From: an uncultured Prevotella sp.
GTDB lineage: Bacteria > Bacteroidota > Bacteroidia > Bacteroidales > Bacteroidaceae
DNA: 36,202 nucleotides
Reading direction: 5' to 3'
Assembly: GCA_905236815.1 (NCBI GenBank)
Contig: CAJOPE010000093.1
Coordinates: forward strand, 1-36,202
The position numbers and the translations under genes are program-made. The notes beneath the pieces were generated by a model. That model was not told the origin of the DNA and searched no databases. It saw only the letters and a list, made by a program, of their open reading frames with translations. Positions within the stretch are counted from its first letter, which is position 1. Each line of letters starts with the position of its first letter. Below, one piece after another: positions 17,540-24,284 of this stretch.

Positions 17540-18250
17540 ATGAAAAAGATAGCAGCTTTTTTCGTTTTCTTGATTCTGCCATTGTTCGCATTCGGCTCTG
17601 GCCAGAGAAAACTGCAGGAGTGGAGTGTGGGAAGTGTTGTTTCTCCTAAGGAAATTAAGTCTTTTGGTGAACAACGATGCTTCACTAGTATTCCTATTTC
17701 AGATGAGATTTTCAAACGTATGCAAGGGGTATCATTTAGGAAGAATCCTTATATCACAAGAGAGGATCTTAGATACGTAAAGGTACTTCATTACGACCGT
17801 GATGGAAATATATATATAGGTGAACTTGTTTGTAACAAAAAAATAGCTCAAGACTTGGTGGATATTTTTTATAAATTGTATCAAGCAAGATATCCAATTC
17901 ATAAGATGGTGCTGATAGATAATTATGATGCTATCGACGAAAAGTCTATGAGAGACAACAATACCAGTTGTTTCTGCTATCGACAAGTGGCAGGCTCTAG
18001 TAAGCTGTCGGCACATTCCCGTGGTATGGCTGTAGATGTGAATACCCTTTACAATCCTTATTATAAAAGGCTTAAAAGTGGTAAAGAGAAGATACAACCC
18101 TCTAATGCAAGGGAATATGTAAATCGCCAAAATAAATTTCCATATAAGATAGATAAGAATGATTTGTGTTATAAATTATTTATTCAGTATGGGTTCAAAT
18201 GGGGTGGTGCCTGGAGAAGTTTAAAGGATTATCAGCATTTTGAAAAATAG
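17540..18250 (+). CDS. Exported M15 (VanY-type) D,D/L,D-carboxypeptidase-like protein
   Basis: The 236-residue product has a Sec signal peptide (hydrophobic 4-18) and a C-terminal M15_4-type zinc peptidase domain. The family motif SxHxxGxAxDVN is present as SAHSRGMAVDVN with zinc ligands H159 and D166, and the third ligand is H233 in DYQHFEK at the very end. Members trim peptidoglycan stem peptides in the periplasm. The region 20-115 carries a stretch shared by many Bacteroidota M15 proteins (basic RKNPYITREDLRYV, then VLHYDRDG). It has its own promoter 43 bases after the epimerase and no evident link to mannan use. The exact cell-wall bond cut cannot be told from the sequence. Confidence 0.85.
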   Translation: MKKIAAFFVFLILPLFAFGSGQRKLQEWSVGSVVSPKEIKSFGEQRCFTSIPISDEIFKRMQGVSFRKNPYITREDLRYVKVLHYDRDGNIYIGELVCNKKIAQDLVDIFYKLYQARYPIHKMVLIDNYDAIDEKSMRDNNTSCFCYRQVAGSSKLSAHSRGMAVDVNTLYNPYYKRLKSGKEKIQPSNAREYVNRQNKFPYKIDKNDLCYKLFIQYGFKWGGAWRSLKDYQHFEK

Positions 18251-18375
18251 TAGGTCGACATAGTAAATTCTTATGGAAATGGACCTCGAAACCTATTTTT
18301 TTGTAAAAAACAAGGATATTTCAGGGATAAAGCTTTTTTTTTCTCAAAAATATTAGGAGTTTATTAAAAATTTTA

Positions 18376-18383
18376 TAACTTTG
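18376..18383 (+). promoter_or_regulatory. Putative -7 box of the small secreted repeat protein gene
   Basis: TAACTTTG matches TAnnTTTG, and TTAG at 18353-18356 sits exactly 19 bases upstream as a three-out-of-four match to the -33 TTTG. The rest of the 161-base gap after the M15 gene (18251-18411) shows two T-rich runs but no convincing terminator stem. Confidence 0.6.
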
Positions 18384-18411
18384 TAGCTGAAATTTTCAAA
18401 GCAGTACGTAA

Positions 18412-18819
18412 ATGGTAAGAACTTTTTTGACTATAGTTTGTCTATTTGTGAGCATAATGGCATTCGGACAGGACAACATTACACCTAATGGTTATATTTC
18501 AGGTGGTGCAACTCTCATGTCTCAACGAGAGAATGGTAACGTCTATGAGGGTCTTTATACTGCAGATGGAAAAACTTTAATAAGAGCGAATTTAAAGACA
18601 GAAGGTAATTATAATACCTTTTACTTTTATGTGAAAGAGGGTACAACAACAATTGCAGCGAATGCTTTCAATTATGAGTATCCATTACAGAGTAGTACTT
18701 ACATCATTGGTGATATCAACATTTATATCCCAGAGAGTGTAAAGTACATTTCACCAGATGCTTTCAATAAGAAAGTGGTAAAGGTTGTAGTATACAAATC
18801 TGGAAATAACGCACAGTAA
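18412..18819 (+). CDS. Small secreted protein with two BspA-like leucine-rich repeat units
   Basis: The 135-residue product has a signal peptide that ends near residue 19 (MAFGQ). Residues 78-88 (TTTIAANAFNY) and 102-118 (INIYIPESVKYISPDAF) match the BspA-type LRR_5 pattern, in which IPxSVxxIxxxAF-type units stack. Only about one and a half units are present, far fewer than in adhesin-like BspA proteins, so it may be a remnant or a small binding module. No enzyme motif is seen and I do not know its function. It stands alone between its own -7 box and a strong terminator at 18842. Confidence 0.7.
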   Translation: MVRTFLTIVCLFVSIMAFGQDNITPNGYISGGATLMSQRENGNVYEGLYTADGKTLIRANLKTEGNYNTFYFYVKEGTTTIAANAFNYEYPLQSSTYIIGDINIYIPESVKYISPDAFNKKVVKVVVYKSGNNAQ

Positions 18820-18841
18820 GAAACCTAATTTAAAAGATATT

Positions 18842-18875
18842 TGCCGCATCTCCGAAAGGGAATGCGGCATTTTTT
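18842..18875 (+). terminator. Intrinsic terminator after the small secreted protein gene
   Basis: TGCCGCAT (18842-18849) pairs with ATGCGGCA (18862-18869), with inner TCC/GGA pairs around GAAAG, followed by T6 at 18870-18875. It separates the small gene from the nuo operon. Confidence 0.85.
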
Positions 18876-18938
18876 GTTTTTTAGAAAGATAGCTTGAACT
18901 TTTTTTCTATTATTGTACATTATTAGCAAATATTTTGC

Positions 18939-18946
18939 TACCTTTG
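18939..18946 (+). promoter_or_regulatory. Putative -7 box of the nuo operon
   Basis: TACCTTTG followed by C fits TAnnTTTG, 67 bases before the nuoA ATG. An upstream TTG (18913-18915) lies 23 bases away, wider than the usual 19-20, so the -33 element is uncertain. Confidence 0.6.
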
Positions 18947-19013
18947 CACCGCTTATGACAGATTGGCCTCTGTCGCTCAAAAAGCAAAATATTTAAATAA
19001 CGTTATAAATTTT

Positions 19014-19361
19014 ATGTATTACTTATTAATCACCGTTGTGTTAACGGCTGTCGTCTTGGTACTTGGCGCATTCGTCATTGCTAAGCTGATAGGACCTCGT
19101 TCATACAATCCGGTAAAAGGTGAACCATTCGAGTGTGGTATTCCTACTCGTGGTAGCAGCTGGATGCCTATGCATGCTGGCTATTACCTCTTTGCAATCC
19201 TTTTCCTGATGTTTGATATCGAGACTGTATTCCTTTATCCTTGGGCAGTCGTTGTTAAACAGTTTGGATCCGCAGCATTGCTGACTATCGGATTCTTCTT
19301 AGTGGTATTAGTATTTGGCCTTGCTTATGCTTGGCGGAAAGGAGCGCTGGAATGGAAGTAA
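19014..19361 (+). CDS. nuoA: Complex I subunit NuoA
   Basis: This 115-residue membrane subunit has three hydrophobic helices. The family motifs are NPVKGEPFECGIP in the first loop and HAGYYLFAILFLMFDIETVFLYPWA in the second segment, with the conserved FECG cysteine and acidic DIE residues. A longer reading frame from a TTG at 18963 exists but would add a polar extension before the first helix, so the ATG at 19014 is chosen. NuoA sits at the junction of the membrane arm and the quinone site. Its last 10 bases overlap nuoB. Confidence 0.94.
   Translation: MYYLLITVVLTAVVLVLGAFVIAKLIGPRSYNPVKGEPFECGIPTRGSSWMPMHAGYYLFAILFLMFDIETVFLYPWAVVVKQFGSAALLTIGFFLVVLVFGLAYAWRKGALEWK
19338..19344 (+). promoter_or_regulatory. 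Shine-Dalgarno sequence that fixes the nuoB start
   Basis: AAAGGAG lies inside the nuoA coding region, 7 bases before the ATG at 19352. It decides for this ATG over an in-frame TTG at 19331. Strong Shine-Dalgarno sequences are rare in this phylum. Confidence 0.75.
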
Positions 19362-20116
19362 GAAAACCGCACATCAAGAGTATTCCTTATGATGAGTTCA
19401 AGGATAATGATACTCTTGAGAAAATCGCCAATGAGCTGAATGAAGGCGGCGTAAACGTAGTTCTCGGCAATCTCGACCAGGCTATTAACTGGGGTCGTAG
19501 TAACTCTCTCTGGTCATTGACCTTCGGTACTTCTTGTTGTGGTATCGAGTTCATGGCTGTAGGTTGTGCTCGTTACGACTTCTCACGTTTTGGTTTCGAG
19601 GTTACTCGTAACTCTGCGCGTCAGGCCGACTTGATTATGTGTGCTGGTACTATTACCAACAAGATGGCGCCTGTATTCAAACGTTTGTACGATGAAATGG
19701 CCGAACCTAAGTATGTTGTAGCTGTTGGTGGATGTACCATCTCTGGTGGTCCTTTCAAGAAGAGCTACAGTGTTGTTCGTGGTATCGACCAGATTGTTCC
19801 AGTTGATGTTTACATTCCTGGATGTCCTCCACGTCCTGAGGCTATTCTTTACGGTATGATGCAGTTGCAGCGTAAGGTAAAGGTAGAGAAGTTCTTTGGT
19901 GGTGCTAACCACAAGATGACAAAGGATGAGAAGGAAGAAAGCATGAAACTCGGTGGACTTCACGGAATCTCTAATGAGAATTTCTCTAATACTAAGATTG
20001 GCAACAAGGAACCAATTATCATTAATGGTGCTCCTGCCAAGGAAGAAGTAGAGAAACTCGGTCTGGAACTCGACACTCTGAAAGCAGAGGGCGAGCAGAT
20101 TGCTAATAATAAATAA
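19352..20116 (+). CDS. nuoB: Complex I subunit NuoB (N2 iron-sulfur subunit)
   Basis: This 254-residue peripheral-arm subunit binds the terminal [4Fe-4S] cluster N2 that reduces quinone. The ligands are visible: C62 and C63 in TSCCGIEFM, C128 in VGGCTISGGP, and C158 in YIPGCPPRPEA. The core ends near residue 178. About 75 further residues form a charged, poorly conserved-looking tail (for example EEVEKLGLELDTLKAEGEQ) that most NuoB proteins lack. The start is set by the Shine-Dalgarno sequence at 19338 and overlaps nuoA by 10 bases. nuoCD follows after 9 bases. Confidence 0.95.
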   Translation: MEVRKPHIKSIPYDEFKDNDTLEKIANELNEGGVNVVLGNLDQAINWGRSNSLWSLTFGTSCCGIEFMAVGCARYDFSRFGFEVTRNSARQADLIMCAGTITNKMAPVFKRLYDEMAEPKYVVAVGGCTISGGPFKKSYSVVRGIDQIVPVDVYIPGCPPRPEAILYGMMQLQRKVKVEKFFGGANHKMTKDEKEESMKLGGLHGISNENFSNTKIGNKEPIIINGAPAKEEVEKLGLELDTLKAEGEQIANNK

Positions 20117-20125
20117 GGTAGAACT

Positions 20126-21700
20126 ATGAAACTGGAAAATAAAGAATTCGGATTTGACAACTTCCTCGCTGAAATGAAGAAGTTGAAGAATGAGAAGCAT
20201 TTCGACTACCTTGTTACTATTATTGGTGAGGACTTTGGTCCTGAAGAGGGTCTGGGATGTATCTACATTCTTGAAAATACAAATACACATGAGCGTATCA
20301 GCGTTAAGCAACTGGCTAAGAAGGTAGGCGAGGATTATGTAATCCCTTCTATCTACTATGTATGGGCTGACGTGAACTTGCTCGAGCGTGAGGTCTTCGA
20401 CTTCCTCGGCATCAAGTTCCTTGGTCATCCAGATATGCGCCGCTTGTTCATGCGTAACGACTTTGAGGGATATCCTCTCCGTAAGGACTTCGATATGAGT
20501 CCTGAGAAGAATCAGTTCCCTATGACTGATGAGCCTGAGTCTGACTGGACTTCTGAGTGGAATCTTGATCAGAATGGTAATTTGGTTGAAACTAAGCATC
20601 GTCTTTTTGATGCTGACGATTTCGTTATCAACTTCGGTCCTAACCACCCATCTACCCACGGTGTGCTTCGTTTGCAGACAGTAGTAGATGATGAGACCAT
20701 CAAGCACGTTTATCCTCACCTTGGCTATATCCACCGTGGTATGGAGAAGATGATGGAGAGCATGACTTATCCTCAGACACTGGCTTTGACCGACCGTTTG
20801 AACTATCTTTGTGCAATGCATCATCGTCATGCTCTTGTTGGTGTGATCGAGGAGGCTTTGGGCGTAGAGCTTACTGACCGCATCAAGTACATCCGTACCA
20901 TTATGGATGAGCTTCAGCGTATCGACAACCACTTGTTGTTCCTTGGAACCTGTGCACAGGACCTTTCTGCCCTCACAGCCTTCCTTTACTGTATGCGTGA
21001 CCGTGAGCACTTGCTCAACGTTATGGAGGAGACTACTGGTGGCCGTTTGATTCAGAACTACTATAGAATTGGTGGTTTGATGGCAGATATCGATCCTAAC
21101 TTCGTTCAGAATGTTAAGACCTTCTGCACATACATGCGCCCAATGGTTAAGGAGTACATGGATGTATTTGGTGACAACGTTATCACTCATCAGCGTCTTG
21201 AGGGTGTAGGTTATATGAATCTTGAGGATTCAATCGACTATGCACTTACAGGTCCTGCAGGTCGTGCAGCCGGATGGCATAATGATGTTCGTAAGAACCA
21301 TCCTTATGATATGTACGACAAGGTAGAGTGGAAGGAAATCACAGGTACAGGTTGCGACTCAATGGAGCGTTACATGATCCATATTCAGGAAATCTATCAG
21401 AGTCTTGATATCATCGAGCAGCTTATCGACAATATTCCAGAAGGCGACTACTACGTTAAGCAGAAGCCAATCATCAAACTTCCTGAGGGACAGTGGTGGT
21501 TCTCTGTTGAAGGTGGTGCCGGCGAGTTTGGTGTATATCTCGAGAGCCGTGGTGACAAGAGTCCATACCGCGTGAAGATGCGTCCTATGGGATTGACACT
21601 TGCAGGTGCATTCGACAAGATGCTTTCTGGTGAGAAGATCGCCGACCTGATTGCTACAGGTGCAAGTATCGACTTCGTAATTCCTGACCTCGACCGTTAA
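20126..21700 (+). CDS. nuoC: Complex I fused subunit NuoCD
   Basis: This 524-residue protein joins the 30-kDa (NuoC) and 49-kDa (NuoD) subunits in one chain. The NuoC signature (EREVFDFLGIKFLGHPDMRR, 87-106, then FMRNDFEGYPLRKDF) is followed by a linker of about 40 residues, and NuoD starts at FVINFGPNHPSTHGVLRL (166-183). The HPSTHG loop helps form the quinone pocket next to cluster N2. The NuoD part runs to its usual C terminus (IDFVIPDLDR). The fusion is also known in Escherichia coli and is usual in Bacteroidota. It lies between nuoB and nuoH with short gaps. Confidence 0.96.
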   Translation: MKLENKEFGFDNFLAEMKKLKNEKHFDYLVTIIGEDFGPEEGLGCIYILENTNTHERISVKQLAKKVGEDYVIPSIYYVWADVNLLEREVFDFLGIKFLGHPDMRRLFMRNDFEGYPLRKDFDMSPEKNQFPMTDEPESDWTSEWNLDQNGNLVETKHRLFDADDFVINFGPNHPSTHGVLRLQTVVDDETIKHVYPHLGYIHRGMEKMMESMTYPQTLALTDRLNYLCAMHHRHALVGVIEEALGVELTDRIKYIRTIMDELQRIDNHLLFLGTCAQDLSALTAFLYCMRDREHLLNVMEETTGGRLIQNYYRIGGLMADIDPNFVQNVKTFCTYMRPMVKEYMDVFGDNVITHQRLEGVGYMNLEDSIDYALTGPAGRAAGWHNDVRKNHPYDMYDKVEWKEITGTGCDSMERYMIHIQEIYQSLDIIEQLIDNIPEGDYYVKQKPIIKLPEGQWWFSVEGGAGEFGVYLESRGDKSPYRVKMRPMGLTLAGAFDKMLSGEKIADLIATGASIDFVIPDLDR

Positions 21701-21749
21701 TACGGAAATTAAAGTATAAAAATTAATATTAAAATAAAACATTCACACA

Positions 21750-22841
21750 ATGTTTGATTTTTCAATAGTTACACAATGGTTTGACAGTCTTCTTCGCCAG
21801 ACACTCGGTTTGGGAGATTTCTTGTCAATCCTCATTGAATGTGTAGTTGTGGGCTTGATCATCTTGACCTTGTATGCCCTCATCGCCATGTTCATGATTT
21901 TCTTTGAGCGTAAGGTGTGCGCCTATTTCCAGTGCCGTATAGGCCCTATGCGTGTAGGACCTTGGGGTATCTTCCAGGTGATGGCCGATGTGCTCAAGAT
22001 GTTGATCAAGGAGATCTTCGCCGTAGATCGTGCAGATATGATGCTCTATGTGCTTGCACCTCTATTGACCATTATGGCAAGTATTGGTACATTCTCATTC
22101 CTTCCTTGGAATAAGGGTGCCGCTGTACTTGATTTCAATGTCGGCATTTTCATGGTTACTGCAATCAGCAGTATCGGTGTGCTGGGCGTTATCCTCTCTG
22201 GTTGGGGTTCTAACAACAAGTACTCTGTAATCTCTGCAATGCGTGGTGCTGTTCAGATGATTTCTTACGAAATCTCTCTGGGTCTTTGTATGATCACAGC
22301 TGTTATCCTCTGCGGTAGCATGCAGTTGAGCGACATCATCCAGTATCAGTATGAGCATGGTTGGTTGATCGCTAATGGTCATATTCCAGCAATCATCGCT
22401 TTTGTGGTATTCCTTATCGCAGGTAATGCTGAGGCAAACCGTGGTCCTTTCGACCTTGCTGAGGCTGAGAGTGAGTTGACCGCTGGTTATCATACAGAGT
22501 ATTCTGGTATGGGCTTTGGTTACTTCTACTTGGCTGAGTACTTGAACCTCGTTGTGATCTCAGGTCTTGCAGCAACTATCTTCCTTGGTGGTTGGGCACC
22601 TCTCCACATCGGTGTTGAATCTTTCAATAACGTCATGGATATGATTCCAGGTTTCGTATGGTTCGTAGGTAAGACATTGGTAGTAGTCTGGATCCTTATG
22701 TGGGTTCGCTGGACATTCCCACGTCTTCGTGTAGACCATATCCTTCAGTTGGAATGGAAATATCTGATGCCACTCATGCTCCTTACTTTGGTTATTATGA
22801 CTGTAGTTTCAGCAATGGGTTGGACATTGACTATTAAGTAA
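21750..22841 (+). CDS. nuoH: Complex I membrane subunit NuoH
   Basis: This 363-residue membrane subunit links the quinone cavity to the proton channels. About eight hydrophobic helices are seen. Family motifs are ERKVCAYFQCRIGPMRVGPWG, AEANRGPFDLAEAESELTAGYHTEYSG (the glutamate-rich loop that lines the quinone entry), and the C-terminal RWTFPRLRVDHILQLEWKYLMP stretch. Its length is near the upper end for NuoH. The ATG follows an A/T-rich 49-base gap without a Shine-Dalgarno sequence. Confidence 0.96.
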   Translation: MFDFSIVTQWFDSLLRQTLGLGDFLSILIECVVVGLIILTLYALIAMFMIFFERKVCAYFQCRIGPMRVGPWGIFQVMADVLKMLIKEIFAVDRADMMLYVLAPLLTIMASIGTFSFLPWNKGAAVLDFNVGIFMVTAISSIGVLGVILSGWGSNNKYSVISAMRGAVQMISYEISLGLCMITAVILCGSMQLSDIIQYQYEHGWLIANGHIPAIIAFVVFLIAGNAEANRGPFDLAEAESELTAGYHTEYSGMGFGYFYLAEYLNLVVISGLAATIFLGGWAPLHIGVESFNNVMDMIPGFVWFVGKTLVVVWILMWVRWTFPRLRVDHILQLEWKYLMPLMLLTLVIMTVVSAMGWTLTIK

Positions 22842-22867
22842 TTCAAGAATTTAATATTAGAAAAGAT

Positions 22868-23437
22868 ATGTCTGAATCATATTTTGGCGGTATTAAGAAT
22901 GCTGTAAAGACACTGTCAACAGGTTTGAAGATTACCATGAAGGAATACTTCACACCTAAGAGCACTGAGCAGTATCCTGAGAACCGCAAGACTACATTGC
23001 ACGTAAGTGCGCGTCATCGTGGTCGTCTTGTATTCAAGCGTGCTACCGAAGAGGATCTTCAGGATCCAAAGCTTCAGGCACGTGGCCTCAAGGTAGGCGA
23101 TTACAAGTGTACAGCATGTACCATGTGTGAGAAGTCTTGTCCAAACGACTCAATCAAGATCGTTTCTCACATGCAGGAAACAGAGGATGGCAAGAAGAAG
23201 AAGGTACTCGACGATTATATCTATGATCTCGGCGACTGTATGTTCTGTCAGCTTTGTGTAACCGCTTGTAATTTCGATGCAATTGAGTTTACCAACGATT
23301 TCGAGAATTCAGTTTTCGATCGTTCAAAGCTCGCACTTCACCTTGATAAAGAAGTTTACGAGGGTGGAAGCCTTCCTAACCTTATTAATGGTGGTGCACC
23401 ATTGACAATCGGTAAGTTTAACACTAAAACCAAGTAA
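22868..23437 (+). CDS. nuoI: Complex I subunit NuoI (two [4Fe-4S] ferredoxin-type)
   Basis: The 189-residue product carries two [4Fe-4S] motifs, C81-C84-C87-C91 (CTACTMCEKSCP) and C124-C127-C130-C134 (CMFCQLCVTACN), which hold clusters N6a and N6b. These pass electrons to N2 in NuoB. The sequence between the motifs (about 92-123) is charged and contains the insertion ETEDGKKKKV. In a complex without NuoEFG, this subunit is a likely entry side for electrons from a soluble donor; that is inference. Confidence 0.95.
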   Translation: MSESYFGGIKNAVKTLSTGLKITMKEYFTPKSTEQYPENRKTTLHVSARHRGRLVFKRATEEDLQDPKLQARGLKVGDYKCTACTMCEKSCPNDSIKIVSHMQETEDGKKKKVLDDYIYDLGDCMFCQLCVTACNFDAIEFTNDFENSVFDRSKLALHLDKEVYEGGSLPNLINGGAPLTIGKFNTKTK

Positions 23438-23443
23438 TAGATT

Positions 23444-23974
23444 ATGGCAAGTTTAGTAATGTTTATCATCCTGGCTGTCGTTATTCTTGGTTCAGCCGTG
23501 ATGTGTGTATTTACGAAGAGCATCATGCGTTCAGTAGTATTCCTTCTGTTCGTTCTCTTCGGTGTAGCAGGTATCTACTTCCTGCTCGACTATAGCTTCC
23601 TTGGCGCAGCTCAGCTTTCTATCTATGCTGGTGGTATTACAATCTTGTTTGTATTTGCCGTTCAGTTGGTTAGCAAGCGTTCACTTCAGAATCTTGTTGA
23701 GCGCATTAAGGGCAAGCAGGTACTCTATGGTGGTCTTTTGAGCCTCGTAGGTCTTGCTGTTGTAGCCGTAGTATTTTTGAAGAATCAGCTATTCGATGTA
23801 GCAGCTACCATGGCCGACCAGTCAGGTGCCGAGGTTCCAATGGCAAAGATTGGTGAGGCTCTTGTAGGAGCTGGCAAGTATCAGTATGTACTCCCATTCG
23901 AGTTCATCTCTGTATTCCTGTTGGCTTGTATCATCGGTGGTCTTATGATAGCAAGAAAGGAGGATAAGAAATGA
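23444..23974 (+). CDS. nuoJ: Complex I membrane subunit NuoJ
   Basis: This 176-residue membrane subunit has five hydrophobic helices. AVMCVFTKSIMRSVVFLL and FLGAAQLSIYAGGITILFVFAVQL are typical NuoJ segments, the second containing the family's pi-bulge helix. Its end overlaps nuoK in an ATGA arrangement (nuoK starts at 23971, nuoJ stops at 23974). Confidence 0.93.
   Translation: MASLVMFIILAVVILGSAVMCVFTKSIMRSVVFLLFVLFGVAGIYFLLDYSFLGAAQLSIYAGGITILFVFAVQLVSKRSLQNLVERIKGKQVLYGGLLSLVGLAVVAVVFLKNQLFDVAATMADQSGAEVPMAKIGEALVGAGKYQYVLPFEFISVFLLACIIGGLMIARKEDKK
23956..23963 (+). promoter_or_regulatory. Shine-Dalgarno sequence for nuoK inside nuoJ
   Basis: AAAGGAGG ends 7 bases before the nuoK ATG at 23971 and lies within the last codons of nuoJ. 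Spacing and strength are the same kind as at the nuoA/nuoB overlap. Confidence 0.75.
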
Positions 23975-24279
23975 TACCTGTAGAATGTTTCTTCGTGCTT
24001 AGCGCACTATTGTTCTTCATCGGCGTTTTCGGTTTCGTTACCCGTCGTAACCTTATCGCAATGCTGATTTCAATCGAGCTTATCCTCAATTCAGTGGATA
24101 TCAACTTCGCAGTATTCAACCGCATCCTCTACCCAGGCCAGTTCGAAGGTTTCTTCATGACACTGTTTGCCATTGGTGTAGCAGCAGCTGAGACAGCGAT
24201 TGCGCTCGCTATTATTATTAATGTTTACCGCAACTATCACAGTGATCAGGTGAACAGTATTGAAAACATGAAATTCTAA
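23971..24279 (+). CDS. nuoK: Complex I membrane subunit NuoK
   Basis: This 102-residue subunit has three hydrophobic helices. The motifs NLIAMLISIELILNSVDINF and GVAAAETAIALAIIINVYR carry the two conserved membrane glutamates needed for proton transfer in the family. The start overlaps the nuoJ stop codon by 4 bases and has its own strong ribosome binding site. nuoL follows after 5 bases. Confidence 0.95.
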   Translation: MIPVECFFVLSALLFFIGVFGFVTRRNLIAMLISIELILNSVDINFAVFNRILYPGQFEGFFMTLFAIGVAAAETAIALAIIINVYRNYHSDQVNSIENMKF

Positions 24280-24284
24280 AAATA

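Noticed and set aside
18251..18411. T-rich runs after the M15 gene as a terminator
   Set aside because: Two T runs are present, but no convincing stem precedes either of them.
18963..19013. TTG-started N-terminal extension of NuoA
   Set aside because: It would put a polar segment before the first membrane helix, and it lies in the leader just after the -7 box. The ATG at 19014 fits the family.
19583..21190. A 535-codon open frame on the minus strand opposite nuoB and nuoCD
   Set aside because: It lies fully opposite two highly conserved genes, has a low-complexity Leu/Thr/Ser/His-rich translation without any motif, and has no promoter. It is a shadow of codon bias in the plus-strand genes.
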